From contig CAJQUW010007488.1 in NCBI GenBank assembly GCA_907163375.1, positions 62,001-126,000 on the forward strand: 64,000 nucleotides of DNA, written 5' to 3'. Shown one piece after another: positions 46,626-59,000 of this stretch. The notes below the pieces were generated by a model. The model searched no databases. It worked only from the letters and a program-made list of their open reading frames with translations, and had not been told where the DNA came from. Both the position numbers and the translations under genes were made by a program. Position 1 is the stretch's first letter; each line of letters begins with the position of its first letter. The stretch comes from Prostheceraeus crozeri. Taxonomy: Eukaryota; Platyhelminthes; Polycladida; Euryleptidae.

Positions 46626-48034
46626 CGTACTGAAGCATTTAATATACTGGGCGTCCCAAAAGTTTTTAAATTTTTTATTTTGAATCATAAAATGAGTTTT
46701 GAAAGTATTATTTCAATAGAATGCTCGTCATTTAAAGGCTTTCAGACTTGCCAAACATATTGAAAAATAATTGCATGCAACAATCTACTCATTTTTACTT
46801 TAGTCCTCACTTTCAATGAAAAAGTCCGAAGTTTCAAATTTGACTGTATATATACTCGTACAATAAAACTGACACAATCTTTTTATTAGGAAAGTAAGAT
46901 AAAAACGAAGGCTACGATGCAAACCCAAGCTGTTCACCTTTAAGATTCAACTTTCTGGAGTGGCAAGCTAGTCTCAGATATAGTGCCAGAAACTGGGGTG
47001 GCATCTGGGTGACCGACCTGACTTAATGGCTGACCTAAGAAGTGGCGTGTTATTCAATGACATTGTCATACAATGATTTGTATCTGTGCAAGTCCTAATG
47101 ATATCACATCAGGGAATGCAACTCAGGCATTAGAAATTCTTTATGGGATTCCGAAATTCGGAAGTCGCGGGAATTGAATTTTCCTATTACATAGAGATTG
47201 GAACTTGAATCATCTAATTAATCACTGAACGATCTAATATAGTCTCATTTTTTCTCAACATCAGGAAGTGCATCAATGCATCGGCTATTTTGTGACAGTC
47301 ATGATTTTCAAGTTATTTAATTCTCATTGCGGGTATACGGAAATTAAATGCCCGGAGCTAGTAAGTAGCCAACATAATTGAAAAATGTTATTAAATTGTT
47401 GCATGCCATTTCACGCCATTTCTGTTGTGACGACCATATAAGATAAGATTGATAAATAAGACCATATAAGATGAATTAATTACTGTAAAATAACAAATTG
47501 GCAAAATTCACACTTTCGGTGGAATCGATACAAGCAAAAATAACCGATGAACCGCGCACTGCCCAAAATAATGGAGATATTCAGTATCACTTCGTAGCCA
47601 CTAAAGTAGATCCGCTTTGTACAAAGTGTTGAAGTGTTTGCGCAAAACTTATTGGACTCTCAACAACGACAAACACGTATCCCAAGATATGTTTGCGACA
47701 TAACACATTCTCCCAGTAACGTAATTTCCTTCATGCCTTGTTTCGCCAAAAATCTGCTATTTTTGAAATGTCTGAAGTTTTCCTTGTTGGTAGAGTATGA
47801 CGATTCATTGGATCAGTGAAGCGATAGAAATGAATTATTCGAATATCAATCCAGACATTGATGACATAGCAAGCAACATAAAATATGTTGACCACTGAAG
47901 TTGAATACTCATCAAGAATACAAATTGACAATCATAAGGAGTGAGAAATCTTCATACATTTGATAAAGTAACTAAATTCGAATGAATTGTTCGATTTCTG
48001 CATAAACTCATTCCTATTATGTTGCATTTCTAAT
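46626..48034. other. no gene seen
   Basis: AT-rich sequence. Near 46645 the string ctgggcgtcccaaaag resembles DNA-transposon ends, without a matched partner. Confidence 0.45.
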
Positions 48035-48210
48035 TTTTTAATACAGCCTTCACACACTCACAGCTCATCAGGTCAGGGTTAGTAACATTTAGCAAGAGCG
48101 TTGATACCTTCCAAAGCGGACAGACTCGACCCTTGGACAGCATTCTGCATCTTCTTATCGAAGCGCAGTCCTTTACCAACTGAGCATTCCTGAGGTCGCT
48201 TAATTGCAAG
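48035..48210 (-). mobile_element. tRNA-derived SINE copy (family 2)
   Basis: The minus strand starts near 48205 with a clear tRNA-like D-arm, GCTCAGTTGGTAAAG, then gactgcgcttcgataag and a T-arm-like gggtcgagtctgtcc. The body carries gttactaaccctgacc and ends in ctgtattaaaaaatta, an A-rich 3' end near 48035. A second, more diverged copy lies at 21215-21375. The internal A and B boxes imply RNA polymerase III transcription. Confidence 0.7.
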
Positions 48211-50834
48211 GTGTTGAAATCTTTTCCTTTCATTCCGTCCACTTCACAGATTTGAAAATGAAGTTAGCTTTTCTCTCATCCACGATTTCTATGGTGTAAG
48301 AATAATATTTGAGAAATTATGGTTGATGGAAACGGTCATGATATTCTGTTGTTGGAACTCAAAGGAAAATAATTGAACTGACGTGAGCTCATGTGTTTGT
48401 TTCCCGAAGGAGAGTGGATACCTAGATGAGCTAACACCAACACTCATAAAACAATGAAGTTCAGATCGATAACAAGAGCACAGTATTTATCCAAAATATT
48501 CGATTCTATGAAGAAGTCCATAAAATACGAACGCACTGAAGTGGCTTTCAATAACAGAAGGGGACCTACAATGCCTCAAAAAACAGCCCTTAACGCTTCG
48601 AAGCGAGGTTCCTAATTGATAGAAGGGGTCTCTATAATCTCGATGATAAATCTAGATGGCCAGAGGCGATGGGTCCGCAGTGTGATAACAACAAGCGAAA
48701 TATAAGGTACTGAATTTCGGAATATATATATTCCGAACACCTATTTTCTTTACTTCTTCAAAACGAACCATCGGAGATTACGTGAGGAAATTTCGCATGC
48801 CTGTATTTTTGTCTCCATTTCAACTTTAATTTCGTCTTATTACAAGCAAAATATTATAAGCAGCTGTTTAGACAACGAATGAGTTGAATTCATTGAAACG
48901 ACGCCAATGAAGACTTAAGAAAGAGGGGAAGCCGCTGTAAGAAGTTCGAGGAGGATACAGACAACAAAGCATTTCTATCTACTCCTCTATGGCGCTATAA
49001 TGATGGAAAATTTAAAACATGTTTGATAGGCATTTCAGGTAACGAGTACTGCAACCTTAATCAGTCGCTGTTCTACCATGAACGTGAAAAGATAGGACAA
49101 ATACTCGCAAATTCAAACTAGGATAGTATCGGATGTTGAGAAGACTTCTAAAGAAGCCAGACATAAAGAGCTTTACATCTCAGACAGATACTCAGGCACT
49201 CTTAGACTATCAGCCGAGGTACAATTCAGCTACTCGTAGATAAATATGCGCATTCTAGACAAAGGATAATGATGGCGGAAACGCGCATCTAAGATGTAGG
49301 CACATAAAATGGATGCAGAACTGTGACTGAATTAGTTCTTCTTTTGAGGATGCCGCTTGTCCACGATTGACAGCTTTGCCAGAGGGATTTGCAAGAAAGT
49401 GTCATTTACTGTCTTTTCGCTTTGACTTCTCTGCATGTCTGATTGTTGTTGAGGAAATTTGAAGTCTGAAATCATTAGCAGATGGGTAGGGATAAGAAAG
49501 AAGCATTTTGAATGGAGAGATATTCAAAATCCTTTCATTAACATGATTTGATTCAATTGTAAATGGATTAAAATCTAATGAACAAAGTCCATTTTAAGAG
49601 AGATGCTAATGGCATATCATGTTACTCTCCTCGGAAATGCCTTTTCATTGAAAATTACTTTTAACACACAGCTGACTTCGTCTAAGTCAGTGTTAATCAA
49701 TAAATGTTGTTATTAGAATCATTAACTATTGACTTGCAGCATCCACAGTTAAAGAATGGGAATATGCTTGAATAGTCCCCATCTCATCCAATATCAGGAA
49801 TCATGATAAGGCCTAGCTCACATCCCCAAACATCAACACAATTACTATTTAAAATGCAAATAACCGCAGTAGATTTGATGCTGATTGATTAACATAACAT
49901 GCCACAATTAATCAATTCGACTACAAGACAGGTAACTGAAGCCAAATACAGCCATGCATAATTTAGAAATATTCCATGGGCAAGAAGGGTATCAAGTATA
50001 TCAACTTATGCTGTCAAAGGACGACAAAGACGTACATGTAACCTTAATGCATAATGCATGTTTTTTAACAGAGGCTATAATTTTTCGAAGAATTGATTTC
50101 ATTTGCAAAGTGCAATCTGGTTATTTCACGGACGTCTTAACGAGATGATTATGTGCTGTTTAAAATTGTTGACGAAATAAGGAACAGTTAATGAAATTAT
50201 ACACAGGAAGCCAGCTGCAAGTAATGCTTTACTGCAATGTACTTTACTGGATAGCAGCTACGTACGTAGATTGCAACGAAGAATTAAATTAGCTCATTCA
50301 GTTTCAAGCAAACAAGTTTCTAGCGGACGGAGAACAAAAACATTAGTGGGGAAATTCTGAACAATGTAAAAGGAGAATTTTGGTATTCTTGCTGAGATTA
50401 GAAAATTATCTGTGAAAATTGTAAACAAATGTGAGTTAGAAATGACAACAAAAACGGATGGAAAATGCGATTTTGTACTCAAGGTTGACATTGTTTACAC
50501 AAGAATAAGTAATTTTGAAGCAATTATGAACTATGAGTGACTTGACACACTTCCATGAAATTTCGAAATTTAACAACTTTAAGTTGCTCTCCTTGCGCAC
50601 GCTCACTTAACCCTACTCATACAGAGGAGTATGGCGATTCGGCCATCATGTCGCGTTGTTGTGATCCTCGTGATGCTACGCCGACCAAACACTTAGGTCT
50701 AAGACATTTTCAAACTTTCACCAAAATCGTCGGATTTGTCCCGCTGAAAGGTCAAATTAATGACCTATTCAAAAAAGCACTTTATTCGGAGGTCTGAAGC
50801 TTGCCACACTTGGCAAACATTTTGCATTTGTAAC
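48211..50834. other. no gene seen
   Basis: AT-rich sequence with short frames. A small hairpin, ctgactt-cgtct-aagtcag, lies near 49673-49691. Nothing else supported. Confidence 0.5.
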
Positions 50835-51545
50835 CAGGGATGTGCGCTAGCCCAAGTTACACTGAAGCACTTAAGTGCAGCCGAAATATAATTTCCTTCT
50901 CTCTCTAGATTGATAGTATATAAAGACTTGAAGGTAGGGACTCAATCTTCTGTTGCTAATGTTAAGAAGTCAATGCAAATTTCATTAAGTAATAGGAAAA
51001 TTCAACAAACTTGTCAGGTTCCTAATCATTTTATTTTGCCAATATGCCTGCACTTGACTCTCATCATACTTAGCCGCAACCAGAAAAAGGCAAAAAGTTG
51101 CATTGACTAAATTACTGCTGACGAAGCGTCCGGGTTATAATTGTTTCTTTTAAAAGACATATGCACGTGCAACATATAGCAAAGGAAGAGCTATGTATGA
51201 AAAATGAATGCAATGAAAAATCATGAAAAATGCAATGTCTGAAAACATCAAGAAAAACAGAATGAATCGCAGCAATGTCACCGCAATCTACAAATTACTA
51301 TGCATGAGGGTCAACATCTAGACATCACTCGGTTTCGGACAGTTTCTCTGTAATGATGCAATGCCACCAGATCGTGTCCAAAATCTTTCGTACAGAGCGC
51401 TCGTGTATCCTTTGCGACTAAAATTTGCAGATATACTGTAATTCATTATAGATATAACTACAGAAAAGTGTCAATTTGAAAAATTCGGTTCACCGGGTCA
51501 AAAGCCGATTCTGGCAAAAGAAACTAATTGTCTCGCACAGCCCTA
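50835..51545. mobile_element. possible hAT-like non-autonomous transposon
   Basis: The left end cagggatgtgcgctagc (50835-50851) and the right end, whose complement reads tagggctgtgcgagac (51530-51545), match at about 12 of 16 positions. Outside lie tttgtaac (50827-50834) and attgtaaa (51546-51553), agreeing at 6 of 8, as a decayed 8-base target duplication would. CAGGGNTGTGCG-type ends are common on hAT elements. No transposase frame lies inside. Less certain than the 1765-2321 element. Confidence 0.5.
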
Positions 51546-54500
51546 ATTGTAAATTGTAACGACACGCATTAATTTCCAACATGAGTGAAGTATTTCACAA
51601 ACATAAGACTATGAATCATATGCTGATGTCGAACTCAGACATCGAATAGAGTATTGGAAATTCAAATGTTATGAGAATGCCATGTATCAAGAAAGGGTTT
51701 TTGGTAAAGGGCATAAATAGCCATTTTTGTGTAAATTATGAGTTATTTATGCATCCACAAGTCGTCTTTCTTCTTCATAATCACAATTAACCATTTGAAA
51801 GGTATTTTTGTATTCCTTTTCTACAAGTTCGTGCTTATTTTATTTTTGCTACTCTGATTATGTATACAATCTACAGAACCACCCAGCCGATTCCAATTTT
51901 AAAAAAAGCGGAATCATAATTGTTGCATTAAGCATTGCAAAAGAGCGATATCACGGCATAATAATGCCATCAAGTTATGCACTACCACGAACTGCACGAA
52001 TTTGTGTAGATTGCGAATATTAGGCTACATGCTGGTACAAAAATGTATATTTTTGTAACCAAGTCCAAGCTTTACGATACAAGGTTGTCATTGTCTTCGA
52101 CCGTTGACACCACTATTCTCTCGTTGAATTTCGTGTGAGCATTCCTGTTTCCTGATGATGTATTTACCAGAAACCACGAGTTGTTGAAGCATATGGGACA
52201 GTTAATGCCGCATAGCTTAGCACACAGAAGCTATGAAAATATTTAGGGATAGAAGTCTGCAGTCCATCTACATTGATAGATTGCAGTGTATGCAGCAGTC
52301 AAATTGTTAACAAAATAGTGCAATACTGGTAGATATACTATTTTTCTATCTATGACTCAGAAAGTTTCAGGTGGTTATATAAAAATAGGCTACACATTTC
52401 CGATCATATCAGTATCATATTAATACCTTTATAAGTAGATGCAACATGATTATGAAACACATCAACCTTTTGCCTAGCTACGCACACTTCACGAAAATCA
52501 CAGTGAAAGCAACAGTGTAATAATAAATTCAACAGAAGATGTGTGTATACAAGTATTATCAAATTGTGCATATTATCATCTAAATGTCTTGGGCCTATTT
52601 ATCAACATTGTGCAATACATCTCACTCATTCGCAGAAACAGAACAGTTTGTTTCACTGATCCAACAGCGATCTTCTAAGCAACTCAGTAGCAGGCCTCCC
52701 GTGAGTCTAAGGAAAACCAGCATGGCTTCTTTGACTGATGAACACAATGACATTCATTTGTAGAATACACTGTATAGCCCTCTAATACTTCAAGGTTACT
52801 GGAAGAAAAAATTATGTGGCTACCGGAACGCACTACGACAAGGCTTTGCTTTCAGGAATTTCTACAACACTGTTTCGTTAATTAAGGTACATTTTCCAAA
52901 TCCTATATAATACAAAGTAGTTATTACATAAGATCATGTAATTATCAACATCTCGATTTATTAAAAACTTTTGTCAGTCTACACAGTTTTACACATTTTC
53001 AATTGTACTTTTATCATAGTTTTACATAATATTGGTTTGTTTCGGTTATGACTAGGACATCCCTAGCTCTGTTCACAAAAATCAAGATTTTATCGCGTGT
53101 CAAAAGCACAACTTTCTCTCTCAAGCAGATCTCAGGCTTTGACACCCAGAGAGTTGTGAAACACATGTTTACATAGCAAACTATCTTCCTGAAACTTGCA
53201 GTTCTGTCCTGTTTTAACAGTCAAATTCTGAAAGTCACCTCAACATATATAGAGATTTAGGTTATGCCCAAATTTACAGTTCTTGGCAAATATCTCGCTA
53301 AGCGCATCAAATGTGGTCTGCAAAGACATGTAATTATTGACGTCTTAGCTGTAGGATTCCTAAATTAAGAATGCGTTATGTGCTGTCCACTGCCAATAGG
53401 AGTTGCGCACTGCAAGGAATTTCATAAACAGCCAATATCTAATCAGCAACCGTCTTTTCCGGGTCTTTATTTCAACCACTTGTTTTGATCTACGAGTATA
53501 AAATACACGTGACTAGGGGGCACAACAAATAATAACAACATGACTAAATGACGATGATAGCATAACTAAAGTAAAGGGCAGTATGACATAAAGTCATGTT
53601 GTCAACATGTAAATAAAGGCCTGTGCAAAGAAGCACTTTTTCTTGTTCCATCAAAAAAGAACGAAAAATAAACGAAAGCCACTCAATAAAAACGGAAAAT
53701 CAGGCATATTTTCAAAAAAGCGAATGTCTAAGTGGTCTGAATCTATGTATGCTACCACTTAATATAGAAATATTATAAGAAAACCATATATTTTTAGAAA
53801 AGTAATGAAGAGAATGTTTAGACAAACATATTTGTATCATTTTACAAAAGGTCTACAGGCCATTAGAAATCAAAGGATGAAAATATCTGGATCCTTTAGT
53901 ACTTTTGTATTGATAGAAAACATCGATCAATCCATGACAAATTTATAAATTTGCTGAAAAATTGTATTCTAATGTCTTTTAATATGCGGTTTAACTTGCG
54001 GTTTCTGTATATCGCATGCTTGTCTGCTTTAGTAGTTCGAATTCCCGGTTTTTTCCCGGTGCATTTTCAGTTTCCCGGTCAGTAGATACACTGCTCTAGC
54101 CACAGGGCCAACGGACCATCTGTTGAGAGCGTGAATTGGGTTGAAAGGCACTGCTTTAACGCAGGCACGTGGAGGGTGTATTGCATTCTGCAATCACTTA
54201 ATGCTGCATCCGAGATTGAGGCGCTTCACGCAGGCCCTACTCATTACATGTGCATGGTGGTTACATCTGTTGAGATTTGATAAATTCATCGATTGTCATG
54301 TTTCTGGTCTGACAATTCAGATATCTTTACATGGATCAAAACCAGAATCTGACATTGCGTTGACTTCGTAAACAACAGCAAACTGTCTAATTTCTCCTTC
54401 TTAAGACAATAAGCTAGCTATCTTTAGATCCATAATTTGGCCTCCAATCATTTCTAAAATAGTTACATTATCACTCACTCTCTATGATTTACGCAAGATT

Positions 54501-56056
54501 CTCTAATTTAGATTGAGTGAGGGATATTCTATTAATCATCATTTGAAACAGATGTTGAATTTTCCTATCTCTATTTTCGTTACTTTTCCAGAAAATTCCC
54601 TGCTACATTTGATAAAGCGATAATCGATGTGATTCGAAAGGGCAGAGTATAAATAGCACAAAAAGCATAGCAATGTTTCTGCTGATGAAATCTCAGAAAT
54701 TATTGACCATAGATCCGTACTAGCCGTAGACTATGACTGCCAACGATTTTTTGTACTTTAATTGTTCAAGTATGAAGATGTATTTCAATTCTACTGATGT
54801 CCAGGCGAGCTGGCACTCTGCAATCTTTATCATGACGAGTATGTACGCGAATCGAAAAACTTGCCCGATGTCTAACGTATCAAGTCATTCACTAAGTGTG
54901 TGACCGGGCTCGATTGGGTTTTAGAGTTTAGGTCACGTCGAGGGCTCTTAGACTGGGGTGCATGAACCCCAAAGGAGTGCGTGAGTCAATTCCAGTGCGT
55001 TCGCGACAATGACGCAATCAACTGATCCGTGCAGGAATACATAGAGGTAACAAAATTGCATTACAGCGTCATTCTGTCTTGTCACTCCACCTGACATATG
55101 CTTCGGCTGTAAACCTTCATCATGAATAATGAATTATTTAACGATGGTCACATAAAGTAACTTTTGTGATATTACCGAGTGTGAACATCTTCAGTCATCA
55201 TCACGACTAATTCGGTAAACTACTAATAACTACATTCATTTATCGATGAAAGTTAGAATTAGTTTCACAATATTTTGAAAATCACTTTGTGTGCGGCAAC
55301 TACAAATTATAAACTGTGCAAATGATGTTATTTATTGCAATTGGATTTCTTTATCTGAATTTCAGTTGATGACATTTTTATGCTCCTATCGAGAAAATTG
55401 TTCGTTCTCGCTGTAAAATGACTGTTCTTTATCTTCTCTTGACCTCCTTTGTACTCTATCTGGCTAGCATCCATTCGAGAAATTCACCTTTTGATTATGT
55501 TCGCTTTCCGACAACACTTTCATCTCTTCTTTGCTTTCTGCCTGCAGTCGAATCAACAAATGTTGCGGATGTCCTTTTCTCTATATCTATCTGACTTATA
55601 CTAGATGTTGAGAAGTAGAAACATGAAAGACTAATGACATTTTGATAGATATTCTTTGCCATGTGAAAACAGGGTTCATGCAAACAACGCAAAAAACGTT
55701 CGACAAAATTCCAATACGCCAAACAATATTTCATTAGTATTTTGCAGACTTAGCATCATTTCTTTATTATCACTACAAAACCAAACAGATTGTCACAATC
55801 ATTTTTGAAATGAAGCAGATTGAAGTTAAAACAATGGTGACGCAATTTTCACCAAGTAGTAGATCCTTTTGAAGCAGACCGTCGGAGAAACATATCAAAA
55901 GTGATCCGCTTATAGAATGATTTCGCTCAGCCGAGGAGTAGGCAATACCTTGAAGAAGGCAAGTCGAAAAATTAGTTTTGATCTTCACTTCGATTAATCT
56001 TATTTTCTTTCACGAGACTTCACAGCAACCTGTACGATAGTATTTTACTCCTCCCC
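51546..56056. other. long gene-free stretch
   Basis: About 4.5 kb of AT-rich sequence. Around 54045-54090 repeated cccggt units (attcccggttttttcccggt) precede a weakly tRNA-like segment. No exon or recognisable transposon protein. Confidence 0.45.
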
Positions 56057-59000
56057 ATCATCATCATCATCATCGCCAATTTGAATCCGGTTTTGTCCCC
56101 GACAAGCGAGGGTGGCCGGATCTGCCTCACTGCAGCGAAATTTTTCTGACCCCTTCACGCCACCTAGACCTATTCAAGGCATCTTCTTTCTTCAGGCCGG
56201 CCTTCTTCATCTCCTCCTCTACTTGATTTCTCCACATACGCTTGGGCCGTCCTCGCTTGCGTTTTCCTTCAACTTGAAGATGAAGGGCTTTCTGCAGAAC
56301 ATTGTCATCTTCTCTCCTCAGCACGTGACCGTACCACCGTACCCCGCTTGCCTTCGCCAAATTTCCGATCTCTTCCTTCAAGCCCAACATGTCCATCAAG
56401 ATGGTGCTGTTCTTCCTGTCCTTCAGCTTGGCTCCACACATCGCTCTGATCATCGCTCTTTCTGCCCTCCTCAGGATGTTCATTTCGTTTTCCCGCAAGC
56501 ACCATGTTTCACTTCCGTACAGCATCACTGATCTTACACAACTACGGTAGACCATCCCTTTCAATTTCAAGGAGAATCTTCTTCCAAGCAACAGTTCACT
56601 GATTTCCCGAAATCTCATCCACCCAAGTCGCACTCTCGCCGTAACTGCAGCTTCACATCCACCACTGGCATTGACTCTGCTAACTAAGTAACAGAAGGCT
56701 CGCACAGTTTCGATTCCTTGGCATAGCTCTTCAGTGCCCATCACATCGTCTCCACCGGACCCTAGGCATCTCTCGCACGAAAAATTCCGCTCAAGGTTGG
56801 ACGTCACTTTCTTCACTTTCGCGCATCTGCCGTGAATCCAGAGCCCGCATTTTGTGCACAGCACCGAGTTCTTCATTACTCTTTTCCCACACACACCACA
56901 TGGATCTCTCTTTGATTTTACTCTTTCTCCTTCTGAGCCACTCATCATCACTTTCGTTTTGCTGATATTTACTTTCATACCCTTTGATTCCAGCGCTTCT
57001 CTCCATTTAGCAAACTTCACTCTCAGCCCATCCAACGACTCGCTTGTCAAAACAATATCGTCTGCATAGAGCATCTCCGCTAGCGGTCCTTCTCTTGCAT
57101 CTCCAGTCACCACATCCATTACGATAGCGAACAACAGAGGCGACAGAACGGACCCTTGGTGGACTCCAACTTCCACGGAAAACACGTCCGACAACTTCGA
57201 TCCAGATCTGACTTGTGTCCTTGCCCCATCGTACAAACTCATCACCGCTCTCACTATCACTTCCGTCAGACCCTTCTTTCGCATCGCCCATTCCAGTACT
57301 CGCCTTGGGACACGATCGAATGCTTTCTCCAGATCCACGAAGCACATGAACAATTTCTTGTCTTTGTCCATGTACTCTTCCTGCAATCTTTGCAATACGA
57401 AAATGGCATCTGTCGTGCCCTTGCCTGGCATGAAGCCAAATTGCGACTCGTCCAAAGAAACAAACTCCCGAATTCTCCGCTCCAACACTCTCTCCACGAT
57501 CTTCATCCCATGTTCCAGGAGTTTGATTCCCCTATACGCTCCGCAATTCATGGCATCACCCTTTCCCTTAAAAACTGGCACTACTACGCTTGTTTGCCAT
57601 TCTTCTGGCATTCCCTTGCCTTCCATGATACCCTGACAAATTTCCGTCATGACACGAATTCCGACTTCTCCACTCGCTTGGATCATCTCGACAGACACAT
57701 CTGACAGCCCATCTGCTTTCCCTGTCTTCATATCATTCATTGCTCTTATCACTTCGCCTCTGGAGACATTCTTCTCTGGCCCTTCTACCTTGTCCACGTG
57801 GGTATTTTGATCCCATTCATTCTCCTCATTCATTATCACCTCCATGTGTTCCTTCCATATTCGTCCTCTGTCATCCTCCGTGAAACTCAGACGTCCATCT
57901 TTCCTCCTCAAACACCGTCCTCCTTCGACATCTTTCCCTTCACGCTTCATGATCTTGACACGTCTGAAGATCTCATGCGGATTTTCCTTCATTTTTTCCA
58001 TCTCCTTCACGGCCTCCTGCTTCATGGCCCTTGCAACAGCTTTCTTCGCCTGCTTTTTCTTGCTCCTGTAATTAGCTTTGTTGCTTTCTGAACCATTCAT
58101 CTTTAGGGTTTTAAACGCTTCCTTTTTCATGGCTATTGCTTTCTTTACTTCATCATTCCACCACCAGGTATCCCCTCGATCTCGTCTTCCTTTCTTCTTT
58201 CCACAAACTTCATCGCATGCCTGCAGCACCCCAGTCTTGAAAGCATCCCACAGATCAGTCGCTTCAACATCAACAAGTTTCTCAACCCTTTCCTGGAATT
58301 GTAGCCTCGTTCCTTCATTTTCAAGTTTCCAAACTTTTCTTCTTGAAACGCGCTCCTTTCTCACAATCTTTCGTGTCCTTGCTTTGTCCAAATCTGCAAT
58401 TAGCAATCGGTGCTGCAATTCGCCAGCGATTGTTTTCACATCTTTCAGGTGTTTCCGATCTTCCTGTCCAATCACCACGAAGTCGATTTCTGTCTCATTG
58501 CCACCGGCACTGTAGGTCACCTTCTTCTTTTCGTCCTTCCGGAACCACGTGTTCGCCACGCACAAGGTCTTTTCATCGCAGAACTCTAGGAGTCGCTTTC
58601 CTTCCAAGTTTCTCACTCCGATGCCATTCCCGCCATGTATGCCTTCGAAACCGTCGATGCTCTTCCCGACGTGGCCGTTGAAATCGCCAAGACCTAGCAC
58701 CAGCTCGTCACTTCCCTGCACCTCCCACTCGCTTGCCATTTCGTCATAGAAACGATCTTTCTCAAAATCTGGTCTGCTACTTTGCGGGGCATAGCCACAA
58801 ACCACGCGCACAACTTCAGCTTCGAAGGCCATCACCATTCCCATCACCCTATCGCTCCGTCTTCGAACTTCCACAACCTTCTCGCACAATTCCTCCTTCA
58901 CCAGTATTCCAACCCCTGAGTTTCCAACATCATTGCCAGACAACCACAACTTGTATCTTCGTCCTCTGACGCCAACGAAGCGGGCTCCTTCACCTCTCCA

